Source: Lithobates sylvaticus (Eukaryota; Chordata; Amphibia; Anura; Ranidae). Taken from it: a stretch of 64,000 bases of DNA. The translations under genes and the position numbers were made by a program. Positions 33,040-44,585 of the stretch are shown piece after piece; the first letter of the stretch is position 1, and the number at the start of each line of letters is the position of its first letter. The notes beneath the pieces were generated by a model. The model was not told where the DNA came from and made no database searches. It saw only the letters and a program-made list of their open reading frames with translations. The stretch is taken from positions 121,105,490-121,169,489 of the forward strand of contig CM053032.1 of assembly GCA_028564925.1 (NCBI GenBank). Reading direction: 5' to 3'.

Positions 33040-34176
33040 ACACGTAAATTATATACATGTGTATGCCCGCCCAAGCGTATAACTTTCTTTACTTCACTGC
33101 TATGGCCTCTAGCCCCAGATCTTTTGTAGACTTAGCAACGCCCCTGATACAGGGGCATGAATGTGTGATAGCTCAAAGACTGATAGGACTTGTAGTACCA
33201 TGATTTGTAATTTGTGAGGTTATGATTGCACACATCCCCAGTTTTAAGGAGCAACACACAGAAACCTGGAAGATGCAGCCTAAACACACAAAAAAAGTGA
33301 AAGTGTTTATAAGTTTTTTGGGAAGAAATTATTTGTGTGAACTTAATATGTACAGAAGTGTTGCTCTTAAAAAGATGAGATTTCAGTACTCTTAACCTGG
33401 CACAAGATGCAGTAGGCAGATACATCTTATGGAATGTTACCAGAAAACATCATATGATGGACTGATTGGGTTACCAGACTAGACTTCTGCACATATGCAT
33501 GAGAAGTGGTAGGGTCAAAAGTGTATAACTATACTGAAGGAGGTGCTATATTTTATATTTTCTAATGAGGTTTGGAACAAAGGCTTACTCATATACTAGA
33601 GCTGATGTAATGAATGCTAGGTTAATTCATGCTTGGCTGGTCAACCATGAGGCAAGCAGCAGTAACCATTTTCTAATAAACTATTCTTTATGCTGATGTC
33701 AGAATCACTAGAGAGAACTTTGGTCGGCAGTATAGCAGAATAACCATTTTCTTTACCTCCAAATTGTAAACTTTATACACTAAACATGAATTATATGACA
33801 TTTATTTAGGAATTCAAGAGTGAACTACACCCTCAGTCAGGTTTAATCGGTAGGAAAAGCAAAGAGCAATTACGATTTATTAAACACAATAACCCATAGA
33901 AACAGGTATCCTACCTAAACTGAAATCTGACTAATTGATGTTGTTTGCTGTCCTTCTATATTAGAATTATTCCTTCCACTGAATGAGATATTTACTGATG
34001 AATACTGTGTTAGGACTGGGTTATTTTATACCCAAGCCACTTCATCCCATTGTGACACACTTTAGATCTAGGCACTGCTTTATTTTCATAATTGGCTGTT
34101 TTACTGTTATTTTTCCTTTAGCATCATTTTTCACAAAGCATTTATTATTAACAATGGTCATGGATGAAGGGGTGGG
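33038..34176. other. No gene recognised
   Basis: AT-rich sequence with no repeat ends and no supported coding region. One of the few stretches over 1 kb that look single-copy. Confidence 0.4.
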
Positions 34177-34178
34177 GA

Positions 34179-34397
34179 ATTGTTATAAAAGGAAGCAGTT
34201 TGATAAGATCCCACCTTAGATCCCTATTTCCATCCTGCACACCTACTATGGTGACTGTTCAGAGCCTTGAAGACCTGATCGGATTACTCATGTTCCCTCT
34301 CTGCATCCTGGGGCATCTCCTTGGGCTATATTACTATGATAAAGAAGCACAGGGACAGGGGATGGCAAGCGGACACAGAGGTGCAATATGGCTTTGA
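34179..34397 (+). CDS. Candidate short open frame downstream of a TATA box (49 codons, unrecognised)
   Basis: A textbook TATAAAAGG element at about 34,185-34,193 is followed by an ATG at 34,248 and a 49-codon frame ending at 34,397. The predicted peptide starts Met-Val-Thr-Val-Gln-Ser-Leu-Glu-Asp. A hydrophobic stretch follows (LIGLLMFPLCILGHLLGLYYY), about the length of one membrane helix, and then a polar tail. I do not recognise the family. The start was chosen because it is the first ATG after the TATA box, although an earlier in-frame ATG exists at 34,164. The frame could easily be chance. Confidence 0.15.
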   Translation: MVIKGSSLIRSHLRSLFPSCTPTMVTVQSLEDLIGLLMFPLCILGHLLGLYYYDKEAQGQGMASGHRGAIWL

Positions 34398-34399
34398 CC

Positions 34400-34860
34400 T
34401 ATTGCATTATGTGCAGGCACAAAGATACCAGTCAAAGGAAGCAGAGGTGAGCCTGGGCAGTAAGAACCTGTTGCTATGACTGATTGACTATAACTTCCCT
34501 CTCATGCATTCTCTTTGGGGACTGCATCACATGCTGGACAAGAGCCATCAGCTGCAACTATTTTGAAATAGAGGAAACATATGAGTCGCCTGGTACCTCT
34601 GTATACTCTCTACCTACCTCCCAACTACCTGACTCTCAGGTGGCTATGCACGGTGCTCAGATGCCATATTTACTTTCACCATATGTCATTTTCTGATTTA
34701 CTACAACCATATCACTGACTCTTTCTTATTGTTTTAGAAAAAATTCAATGGCTTTTTCCAGTATATTACATCAAAGAAAAAGGCCCCTAGAATTAGAATT
34801 TCAGCTCCTAACCTTTGGACCTTTTTTCTATAATAATAATAATTAACCAGCAGATATTTT
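34400..34860. other. No recognised feature
   Basis: Non-coding, apart from chance frames. A GAG|GTGAGC donor-like word at 34,443 has no acceptor that I can pair with it. Confidence 0.3.
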
Positions 34861-35135
34861 TTACGGTAAAAATCTTTATTTAAAGTTTGAGTTACAATGT
34901 AACAATGTAAAAAAAACAGTACGACATTTTAGGTACAGAACAAGGAGACAGTACAGTATATAGAAAATACTATCTGCAAAGTAAAATTTGGCAGTGCAAC
35001 CTCTGCTCATTTATATCAAATGATACATAAGAAGTGTAGATCTAACATCTAATTTTAGATCTAACTGAGAGTAGATCTAACATAGGGTAGTGTCTGAGTG
35101 TAGCTCTAACATAGGATAAGAGCTACACCACTTAA

Positions 35136-35718
35136 AGTGTTTGTTAAGGTTAAAATTAAAAAAACTTCACAATGTCTCTTTAAATGTGATTTCTACTGTC
35201 TGTATTGTTTTTTTGGTGGCAGATGCTCTAAATTACCAGTTTGATCCTGTCTATGCCACTCCTACAAGTAAACCGACCACGATAGCAAGACAGCCGATCC
35301 ATGCTACTGTGGTCAGTTTACATCTTGTGTCATCCCACTATTGCGCAGCTCGCCTGTATCTTCCGTAGCCAGTGCAAAGCCCCGCCCATACCTGCTCTCG
35401 AATAGGGAAAGGGGGGGAGGTGATGCTTCTGATTGCTGGGTCTGATTGTGTTCCATTGGCATGGAAACACACAAGCTTAGCGAGAACGTAATTTCTGGCT
35501 TTGGCGTAAATACCCGACACTGAACACGCCCCTAAGCAAGTCTGTGCATTGCTGTGCATTCGAGAGTGATCACGTGACCTGCAGTTCGGGAGCTAGACAA
35601 ACTGTAAAGGCAAGTTTATTTTTTATTTTTTTTAAATAAAACAAAGATCACTGTCTATTTATTCTTGATTTTATCTGTTGACAGGCAGTTTTTTTTATTA
35701 GGAAGGGTTACAACTACT
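35136..35718. mobile_element. TTAA-type MITE inside the L1 copy
   Basis: The left end AGTGTTTGTTAAGG follows TTAA (35,132-35,135). The right end reads, reversed, AAGTAGTTGTAACCC at about 35,704-35,718. TTAA is not preserved at the right. Body GC rises around 35,270-35,590. Its position between the L1 3' region and the ORF2 knuckle indicates insertion after the L1. Confidence 0.6.
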
Positions 35719-36454
35719 TCCTTCTAGTGTAGTGAGGTGTTTAAAAAAAATTTAAGTTTAGCATGTTTTCGAAAAGGAAGGGTGTCAAATCCCCATTAGG
35801 AACACTGGAGGATTTGGCATTATGGGTAGATTCAGCACTGTGGCCAACATGGTTGTTATTTGTTTCCAATTATCAAAAACCTGCGGGCAGTTCCATACCA
35901 TGTGATAGAAGGGACCAGTGGCATTTTGACATTTATTGCAAAGCAAGGAATGGTCTGGGTTGATGCAGCATAGTCTCTGAGAGGTGTAGTATACCACATG
36001 TAGAAATTTCAATTGGATAAATGTATCACAGATATCATCAGTTTGGTGTATTGAGTTACCAAATCCTGCAGTTCCCCCTCTAAAAGATATTTAGTTTTTT
36101 CACTTCTGAAACAATAGAGAAGTCTTGGTACCCTTATGGGATATATACGATAGGCGTAAGCAGTAGAGAGGGGTTTATTAAGAGCAGATACTCTCAACAA
36201 GGAATCTAGAGGGTATTGTTGGAAGGTAGGCATATGGGTAAATTGATCTCTGATGGCATGCCTGAGATATCTGAAAAAATATTCCACCTTCAATGAGTCA
36301 AAAGTATGGAGCTCTCCTGCGTGAAATACGTTGTTGAGATTTTGGATACCCATTCTAATTCAGAAAAAGGGATCAGGGATACTAGTAAATATACAGAGCC
36401 TGGGATTACTCAAAAGGGAAGTATTGGGGAACCAGGTCTCAGGATTATGACTCC

Positions 36455-37694
36455 CAGGGCCTTTTTTCAGCTGGAACACACTGGAACTGCGTTACGGAAC
36501 CTTTGACAGCCCTCTCCTATCCTCTCCAGTCTGTCATTAAATACTGAAGCCAGTGGAGGAAGTTTTCTGCACAGCACGCTTCCTCAACTGGCTTCTCTGT
36601 GCTCGCTCTGCGTACTCTGGGCTGCTGCCCTCAATCACTGGTGAGTGCTTCAGGTCTCAACCTTCAGCTGCTGCAGAGATTTGGGAGTAAGATTCCATCC
36701 CTGCTTGCCGCCGCTACTCCTGAAACACATCCTCAGCTCTGTGCTACAGTAGCGGGAGCTCTCCGATCCACTGTACTGTGCTGGGAAAAAAAAGCCTGCA
36801 CATACCATGGAGAGCGGTGAAGGCAGAGAGGTAAAGTTTGTGTGTGTGTTTAGCAGAGGGGAGAGCATTGTACACCAAGGAGAGCTTAGGGGAATTTGTG
36901 CAGAGAGGAAACCTAGGAAAGTATGCGTGTGTGTGGGGGATTCATACAGAGGGGAGCTGGGGGGATTTGTGCAGAGAGAAGAGCTGGGTGGATTTGTACA
37001 GAGAGGAGAGCTGGGGGATTTGTACAGAGAGGAGAGTTGGGTGGATTTGTACAGAGAAGAGAGCTGGGGGGATTTGTACAGAGAGGGGAGCTGGGGGAAT
37101 TTGTACAGAGAGGAGAGCAGGGGGGATTTGTACAAAGAGGAGAGCGGGAGTATTTGTACAGAGGAGAGCTGGGGGATTTGTACAGAGAGGAGAGCTGGGG
37201 GATTTGTACAGAGAGGAGAGCTGTGTGGATTTGTACAGAGAAGAGAGCTGGGGGGATTTGTACAGAGAGGGAAGCTGGGGGGATTTGTACAGAGAGGGGA
37301 GCTGGAGGGATTTGTACAGAGAGGGGAGCTGGGGGGGAATTGGATTTGTGATGAGAGGAGAGCTGGGGGGATTTGTGATGAGAGGAAAGCTGGGGGAGAT
37401 TTGTGATGAGAGGAGAACTGGAGTGAGATTTGTGATGAGAGGAGAGCTGGAGGGAGATTTGTGATGAGAGGAGAGCCTGGGGGGGGGGGGGTAGGAGATT
37501 TGCCTTATGTGATACACAGTTCTAAGGCTTAACTCATTACAATTGTTTGGTGCCGCTGTAATTCTCTCCTCTAAGGAAGGTGTAGCTGGAGGTGGGGTTT
37601 GGGTCTGGTTGGGGCTGAGTTGGGGTGTGGTTGGGGCCGAGAGTTAGACAGAGAGGGTGAGTTCCTGCACCCATTCTCAGAGAAAAAAACACTG
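36455..37694. mobile_element. hAT-like element carrying a minisatellite
   Basis: Left end CAGGGCCTTTTTTCAGCTGG; the right end reversed is CAGTGTTTTTTTCTCTGAG. The 8-bp flanks ATGACTCC (36,447-36,454) and GTAACACC (37,695-37,702) match at 5 of 8 positions, compatible with an old hAT target duplication. L1 ORF2 sequence stands on both sides. Most of the body is the 27-bp minisatellite at 36,940-37,490. No transposase seen. Confidence 0.55.
36935..37490. repeat. 27-bp minisatellite
   Basis: About 20 head-to-tail units like 'gagctggggggatttg' plus 'tacagagaggg'. The distal part shifts to 'gatttgtgatgagaggagagctgg'. The period is a multiple of three and the unit lacks stops in most frames, so frames of 140 to 208 codons appear on both strands. 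They are not genes. Confidence 0.95.
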
Positions 37695-38779
37695 GTAACA
37701 CCACTACCATAATCGTTCACCAGGCCCTCAAGGTTGTTTTCGTGGGTTGGTTCACAGTCAAGGAAGACTGATATCCTCCATAAACTAAAGATTGGAGAAT
37801 TTGTGGGGTCCTGACCATAGTTGATTCTAAGTCCAAGGCCGGGCTCCTGCAAGGGGGGTAAACCTCCAGTGTACAGTAACTGGAAGAGAAGCCAAACAGT
37901 AATAATACAAATTGGGCAAAGCTAAACTGGCTTCACCATTGGGAAGTTGTAAAGTGGCATGAGCTATTCTGAGAGGTCTACCTGTCCGTATACAGGGAGA
38001 GAAAATGGCATCTATCATGCAAAACATTTGAAGGGAATCCAGACTGGGGACTGCCTGAACACATGAGCGAAGTTTGGGAGAAAAATTATTTTAATTAGAA
38101 TAGCTTTTCATATCCTACCACAGAAAGGGGATGAGCAGATCAGATCTCTTTAGCTTTAGGTTGGATAATAAGTGAGTGGGATGATATTAAGGTCCAGGAA
38201 GGACTTATGGTCAAGGGAAATGTGAATTCCCAAGTACTGTCTTGTGCCTCTATGAAAAGTAAAAGTAATTAAAAGTACGTTGTTGGCAAATACCCTAGCT
38301 GTAGGGGACGAGTATAGGAGCCCAATCCATTTTATACATTTAGGCAAAAAAAGGAAATTTAGTTAAAGTTGCTCAGAGGTATAGCCATTCTACACAGCCA
38401 AATGCTTTCTTAGCATCTGAACAGGCAATAATTCTGGTGCCAATATTTTCACGTTGAAAAGAGAGATGGGTAAAAAAAGCAATGAAGGTTGATGTCAGTG
38501 CCTTTTGGAATAAACTCCAATTGATCTTTGTAAATCAGAGTAGTGATAACCAAGTTAAGTCTTCTTGCTAGGACCTTTGCCAATATTTTCATGTCCATGT
38601 TCAGGAGAGAAATTGGTCAGTAGGAGTACCTATTGGGGTCTTTCCCAGGTTTGGGTATCACCACAATCACAGTTTTCATCATGGGGGGCGGGGGGGGGGG
38701 GGGGTTAGTGTCTTATGTAAAAAGGGAACAAAAATATCAGTATAGTGTCTGTAGTAAAAATGAATAGCTATTTTAAAGT

Positions 38780-40047
38780 GTATGCCAGCTGCCTAACTCT
38801 GTAATTTATGGGAAAATGTGAAATTCTGCTAAACTACTGCTGGCTTTTGGCGATCTCTCCAAATACAGTACACTTCTCTGTGGCTCAATGAATCCCACTC
38901 TGAATTGTTTAGGTTCAGAGCCTTGCATCAATGGCAGCAGGCTACTATCCATAACGTGGACATGTTATATAGAGATGATACCTTCAAGTCATAACAACTG
39001 CAAATGGAGTTTCTACCAATACCTCCAGCTTCAGCATACCTTTCATGATCAGAACGGAATTTGAGTAATAAGAGCTGGCCCTACCCCAGTGTTTAATTAC
39101 TTTAGTTGAAGCAACTAACACTAGTGGTCTAATTATCATCTATATACAAATCCCCCCATTAAGTATCTGAGTAAAATTCATCAGCAGAGTAAATGTAGGT
39201 AGATCTAGGAGGATCAATGGAAGTAGATTCTTATTTTATTATCCAAAATGTCTCTCTCGCAATCAGGCTAGACAAACTCAGTTGTTTACCTTACATTGGG
39301 CTTTATGCACGTCGCAGTTCCTATTCAATATTGAGCTACATAATAACTGCTCTAGGTGTTAAATAGATGGAGAGGATTTCATTAATCTCTTATAGAGATG
39401 CCCAAAGTTGTTCAGATATGTGCATGATGTGGTTTCTACACTAAACACTGTGTTTATCATCTCTCTTGAGTGTTGCATGAATCTAATTGCCAGGAGGTGG
39501 GTCTTTACACTCTGCCACCCCATTTCCACAGCCAAGAAGTGTTTTTTAGGGATGTGCTATGTCCTTTCATTTAAAAAGCTGACATACTCTGATACATACT
39601 CTGATAGAGGCTGCCATTAAAATTTCTAGAATGATGGTCTCTCTGGCTTGGGGGAATTGATCGCTCCACAGGGCCCAATCCTTCCCCAATGGTTGCTTTC
39701 ACCCAGCAAACTCATTTGTGATAAGGGCACTGTGATGGCGATGATAAGTATGGGATATTAACTCCAGAGAGATGATCATTTGCAAGCTGGTATCTCGTTT
39801 ATTCTTTTATTATTTACATAAAGAATGTTGGTGACCATCCCAAGGTTTAAATGAGGATGTACTTGCAATCTGTAAATGTTAGAAGGATTCTTGTGCCGCT
39901 ATTGTACCTGATGCTTAATGCTATTTCTATTTGATCCTCTTCCACATGTTGCCCTGGTGTTCATCATATTCTGGATATGATGTTTTTCCCTTTGTTTCTG
40001 TCTCTTTTTTTCTGTTGTATAAAAGTTGAAAAAAAAAATAAAATATA
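38780..40047 (+). mobile_element. L1-type LINE fragment, ORF2 C-terminal part and 3' end
   Basis: Plus-strand translation near 38,930 gives a 'QQATIHNVDMLYRDDTFKS-QLQMEF' segment, typical of L1 ORF2 after the reverse transcriptase. Further C-terminal material follows to about 39,560, then a 3' untranslated region and A-rich end (AAAAAAAAATAAAAT at 40,029). It lies head-to-head with the minus-strand L1 at 38,730, across a 20-G run at 38,686-38,704. Frameshifted and 5'-truncated. Confidence 0.7.
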
Positions 40048-40785
40048 TCTTAAAAAACATTGGTCACAAATCCCAAATATACGTATATATCTTAGAGCTC
40101 ATAACATATTCTATGGAAAATTTATATTCATTCACCTACCAGCATGTTTTGGGGTCGTGGGAGCAAATTGGGAAAGTACTACTGGAAATATAATATGCCA
40201 CCTAACAATTTTGTGCATTTTGTGCTTCTTTGCAGTGGGTGAAAAAGGTGTTGAGGTCAATATTTCTGCCTCTAATGTAATAAAAATCTTTTGTGCAAAA
40301 CCTTCGTGTTTCTATTCAGCTAAAAATATTTATATACACTATGACAAGTTGGGGGTTGTGTAACTCAAATGTAGTGCCTTCAGTCTACACCACATATGCC
40401 TGTTCAGGATTTTTTCTGCCCACTTGTATTTAAAACCAAAAATTAAAGGTTTGCAGCAGACACACAATCAACAATATTCAGCCTACTGGCTCTCTTTGGC
40501 AGCCCTGCTGCTCAGGCCTTGTGCCTTGGTCCTCCTGACCATATAACACAACATGTACCTCTGTCAGCTCTCTTTCTCTTTCCTGCAGCTCCCACATTCC
40601 TGCACCATCAGTGTGCCAGTTTTCTACAAAACCTGTTACATACTGCCTTTTAACATTATGACAGGGTAGGACACTGTCACAACAAATATAAAAAAGTATC
40701 CAAACATAAACATGAAAATGTAATTTTCTTGCTGTCTAGCTAGACCTCTAGAATGAAGGTTGTGCTATAATCACCCCAAACTTCT
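40048..40785. other. No recognised feature
   Basis: Unassigned. An open frame spanning 39,977-40,363 begins in the L1 tail and has no known similarity. Confidence 0.35.
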
Positions 40786-41625
40786 AAGAAAAAAGACCCA
40801 GGGGTTGAAATAAACTACTCTCTAGGGGGAGATCCTCTGGGTAAATTGAGGATGGAGATGGAAAAGGATTTGGGGTTCTGGTAGATCACAGACTATTACC
40901 ATGCATTAAAAAGGGTGTTTACTCAAGAGATAAAACTTTCATTCTTTGACTTTACACAACTCAGGTTTCGGTCACATTTTAACGTGGTTTTCTTTAAAGT
41001 CAGCAACTGCAAACACTGTAGCTGTTGACTTTTCATAAGGACACTTACCTGTCCTGGGAGCCAGGCCGTTTTATCCATCGGATCGGGTACAGGCGCCGCC
41101 ATTCCAACTAAGGGAAACCGGCAGTGGAGCCTTGCAGCTTCACTGTCGGTTTCCGACTGCGCATGCGCGAGTCCCGCGGCGCTTTGTGAATGGCCAGCTT
41201 GTCTTCTGGGACACACACATGTCCCAGAAGACAACGGGGGGCTCACCACAGAAGAGGATGTGACTTCCTAGTCCATGGCCTGGCTGCATCTGAAGTACTC
41301 TTAGTGCTTCCAAAAAAGGTAAGTTAGAAAGTATTTTTTTTTTTTAAATATCTAAAAACGAGGAGTGAAGAGGTGGTCTTTCGTTTAAGACCACCTCCCA
41401 ATATTGGTTGGAACTTCGCTTTAAGCATGACATCCAGTTTTTAATCCTCAGGAAGAATGTGCTTAAACTGGAGAAAGTCCATAGAAGGGCAATAAAGCTA
41501 ATAAGGTGGCTAGAGAACCGCAGTTATGAGGAAAGACTACAAACATTAAACTTCTCCCCAAAGCAGAGACTCTTAAGAGGGGATATGATCATAATATAGA
41601 ATCTTTAAATGGGGACTAGCATTAG
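40786..41625 (+). mobile_element. CR1 ORF2 fragment split by a TTAA element
   Basis: The first part (to about 40,975) encodes a GEPLG-N-RMEMEKDLGFW-like segment, equivalent to the CR1 'RMEKDLGVLVD' block. The second part (41,429-41,615) encodes LEKVHRRAIKLIRWLENRSY and then EERLQTLNFSPKQRLLRGDM, the next CR1 block. Both are in the same orientation, so one fragment was divided by the element at 40,983-41,420. Sequence in between is partly lost. Confidence 0.8.
40983..41420. mobile_element. TTAA-bounded element inside CR1, AGCGAAGTTCC right end
   Basis: TTAA at 40,979-40,982 and 41,421-41,424. The right end reversed is AGCGAAGTTCCAACC; the left end is degenerate. The body has 'gcaactgcaaacactgtagc' and 'ggacacttacctgtcctggg' shared with 29,586-30,183, and the palindrome 'tcttctgggacacaca...tgtcccagaaga' at 41,203-41,232. 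Non-coding. Confidence 0.75.
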
Positions 41626-41889
41626 GAGGAATCTATTTATGCAGCCACTAGAGTTGGCAATCAGTTCGGCCCAAATATTGCCTGTTTGCACATTTGGTGA
41701 ATGTCCAAGTCTGAGGGGCGATCAGCGGGATCTTCGCCCGCTGAGCGCCCCAAAAGGCATTGTGCGCTGCACAGTGCATTCTAGGGCTTTAGTTGGATGA
41801 AGCCTTGCAAACAAACATTCTCCTGAGCTTGCAGTGGTTGACCCTTCTTAGCGCCAATGGTCTTGCTGCCCTTTTCAGGACAATGGGCA

Positions 41890-44300
41890 TCTTTAGACTA
41901 AAAAAACAATAAAAATAAAGGGGCGCACTGACCTAGCACATTACCTCAGTAAAATGTATTCATAGTTACATAGTAGGTGAGGTTGAAAAAAGACCAAGTC
42001 CATCAAGTCCAACCTGTGTGTGTGATTATATGTCAGTATTACATTGTATATCCCTGTATGTTGCGGTCGTTCAGGTGCTTATCTAATAGTTTCTTATCAA
42101 TGCCCCCCGCTGAGACAACCGCCTGTGGAAGGGAATTCCACATCCTTGTCACTCTTACAGTAAAGCACCTTCTACGTAGTTTAAGGTTAAACCTCTTTTC
42201 TTCTAATTTTAATGAGTGGCCACGAGTCTTGTTAAACTCCCTTCTGCAAAAAAGTTTTATCCCTATTGTGGGGTCACCAGTATGGTATTTGTATATTGAA
42301 ATAATTTCCCATCTTAAGCGTCTCTTCTCCAGAGAGAATAAGTTCAGTGCTCGCAAACCTTTCGTCATAACTTTATCCTTCAGACACTTTATTAGCTTTG
42401 TTGCCCTTCTTTGTACTCGCTCCATCCTTCCTGAGGACTGGTGCCCAGAACTGGAGAGTATACTCTAGGTGCGGCCGGACCAGAGTCTTGTGGAGTGGGA
42501 GAATTATTGTTTTATCTCTGGAGTTGATCCCCTTTTTAATGCATGAAAATTTTCTGTTTGCTTTGTTAGCAGCAGCTTGGCATTGAATACCATTGCTGAG
42601 CCTATCATCTACTAGGACCCCCAGGTCCTTTTCCATCCTAGATTCCCCCAGAGGTTCCCCCCCAGTGTATCGATTGAATTCATATTTTTGCCACCCAAAT
42701 GCATTATTTGAAATTTTTCTACATTGAACCTCATTTGCCATGTAGTTGCCCACCCCATTCATTTGTTCAGATCTTTTTGCAAGGTTTCCACATCCTGCAG
42801 AGAAGTTATTGCCCTGCTTAGCTTAGTATCGTCCACAAATACAGAGATTGAACTGTTTACCCCATCCTCCAGGTCGTTTATGAACAAATTAAATAGGATT
42901 GGTCCCAGCACAGAACCCTGGGGGACCCCACTACCCACCCCTGACCATTCCGAGTACTTTCCATTAATCACCACCCTCTGAACTCGCCCTTGTAGCCAGG
43001 TTTCAATCCATGTATTCACCCTATGGTCCATGCCAACGGACCTTATTTTGTACAGTAACCGTTTATGGGAAACTGTGTCAAATGCTTTTGCAAAATCCAG
43101 ATACACCACGTCTACGGGCCTTCCTTTATCTAGCTGGCAACTCACCTCCTCATAGAAGGTTAGTAGATTGGTTTGGCAAGAATGATTCATGAATCCATGC
43201 TGATTACTGCTAACGATACCGTTCTCATTACTAAAATCTTGTATATAGCCCCTTATCATCCCCTCCAAGAGTTTACATACTATTGGTGTTAGGCTCACCA
43301 GTCTTTTTAGGCTCTGTCATTCCCAGATTCCAATCAGCTGGTACCATTCCAGTCAGTAGACTGTCAGTGAAAATTAGGAACAATGGTCTGGCAATTACTT
43401 GACTGAGTTCCCTAAGTACCCTCGGGTGCAAGCCATCTGGTCCCGGTGATTTATTAATGTTAAGTTTCTCAAGTCTAATTCTGTTCTCTGTTAACCATGA
43501 AGGTGCTTCCTGTGATGTGTCATGATGATAAACACTGCAGTTTTGGTTACTGAAGCCCCCCGATTCCCTCGTGAAGACTGAGGAGAAGAAGAAATTCAAT
43601 ACCTTCGCCATCTCCCCATCCTTTGTAACCACATGTGCTTCCTCATTCTTTATGGGGCCAATATAGTCTGTCCTCCCTTTTTTACTGTTTACATACTTAA
43701 ATAATTTCTTGGGATTTTTTTTTTCTCCTCCGCTTTGTGTCTTTCATGTTCTATCTTAGCCATCCTTATTGCACCCTTACTTTTCATGTTGCATTCTTTA
43801 TAAAGTCTGAATGCTGATGATGATCCCTCAACCTTGTATTTTTTTAAGCCATCCATGACTTTTGTTCGCTCTTTTAAATGTATTACCCAATGGGATGCAT
43901 TGGCTAATGCCCTTATTTAATATGCTCTTAAAGGAAACCCATCTCTCCTCCGTGTTCTTTGTTCCTAAGATTTTATCCCAACTTATGCCTTCTAGGAAGG
44001 TCCGTAGTTTAGGGAAGTTGGCTCTTTTGAAATTCAGATAAAAACAGCAATAGATATACTCACAAATGTGAATTAAGTAAACGCATGTTATAGCAAGTGG
44101 TATTGACTGCCTGAAGGTCTAATAAAGTCCATTGTTACTGCCGGATGACCAGGAGGGTGAGCCCTTTTCATCAGAGCCAGGGTCACTTGCTATGACTTGT
44201 TTATTTAATTCACGTTGGTGAGTATATCTATTGCTGTTTTTATCTTGGAATAAAGTTTATTGAGGTAATTATTGTTTTTCAGTCTGAGGATAAAGCCTTG
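41890..44300. mobile_element. Palindromic element, left arm interrupted by CR1
   Basis: 'gataaaaacagcaatagata' (44,038) through 'gcaagtg' is mirrored at 44,170-44,244. Farther out, 'tttagactaaaaaaacaata' (41,893) pairs with 'attattgtttttcagtctga' (44,266-44,285), and 'attacctcagtaaaatgtat' (41,940) with its complement at 44,247-44,265. So the left arm was split by CR1 and the right arm was not. A CTGATGA box on the minus strand near 44,200 resembles half a hammerhead core, but the GAAA box is missing. Probably the same class as 21,765-23,482. Confidence 0.55.
41960..44037 (-). mobile_element. CR1 LINE copy, 5'-truncated, most of ORF2
   Basis: About 2.1 kb on the minus strand. Order: 'NINKSPGPDGLHPRVLREL' (near 43,440), DFAKAFD (43,097-43,077), SGVPQGSVLGPILFN (from 42,932), the catalytic box FVDDTK (42,869-42,852), EKDLGVLVDDRLSN, and LVRPHLEYTLQFWAP. 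Then come [15 protein letters not shown] and EKRRLR, and a 3' end with the 'caagtccatcaagtccaacc' and 'catagttacatag' tail. Frameshifts divide the coding region into four or more open pieces, so it is dead. The endonuclease domain is missing. CR1 copies by target-primed reverse transcription. Confidence 0.92.
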
Positions 44301-44318
44301 CACCTGACCGTTGGTTTA

Positions 44319-44500
44319 ATACAAGCAGATCAGAAAAGCCATTTGGCATGGTCAGGCTGAAACAAGGCTCAGAATTCTTTGCACGCATTCCATGCAGCCC
44401 TGGGATTCAGTGCTCTCTCTCTATTGATTTGTAAAATAAAATGCACAGATCTTGATGCGTGCTGTCTGACTGCAGCTCTGAGAACACTCTCTGTATGCAG
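44319..44500 (+). repeat. Unclassified dispersed repeat, copy 1
   Basis: A stretch of about 180 bp from 'tttaatacaagcagatca' to 'ctgtatgcagcc' is repeated in the same orientation at 47,399-47,585 with high identity. It immediately precedes the BED-finger remnant, so it could be part of the same hAT relative or an independent short repeat. Confidence 0.8.
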
Positions 44501-44585
44501 CCATCATGGAAGAATAGAGAGCAGCTACCCTATTCCATCAGATTGTGGAGCTGTTATCTCCCGGCCCAATTCCCACAGCTTAGCT

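Larger units (their letters stand above)
34862..38730 (-). mobile_element. L1-type LINE copy, reverse transcriptase to 3' end, with two insertions
   Basis: On the minus strand the reverse transcriptase begins near 38,700 with a VVIPKPGKDP-like motif and a PISLLN-D-KILAKVLARRLN-like run. It continues through FANNVLLITF at about 38,280 (catalytic box position), YLGIHIS and an LPNLYYYCLASL segment. It ends with a C-x2-C-x8-H-x4-C knuckle (CNKCQNATGPFYHMVWNC, 35,940-35,887). The 3' end is probably near 34,862 (AATAAAGATTTTTACCG on the minus strand). The copy carries frameshifts. It is split by a TTAA element at about 35,136-35,718 and a hAT-like element at 36,455-37,694. Those insertions are annotated separately. 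Confidence 0.8.

Noticed and set aside
36650-37517. Overlapping long open frames (up to 208 codons) on both strands
   Set aside because: They are translations of a 27-bp minisatellite whose period is a multiple of three. The peptides are pure repeats and all frames are open.
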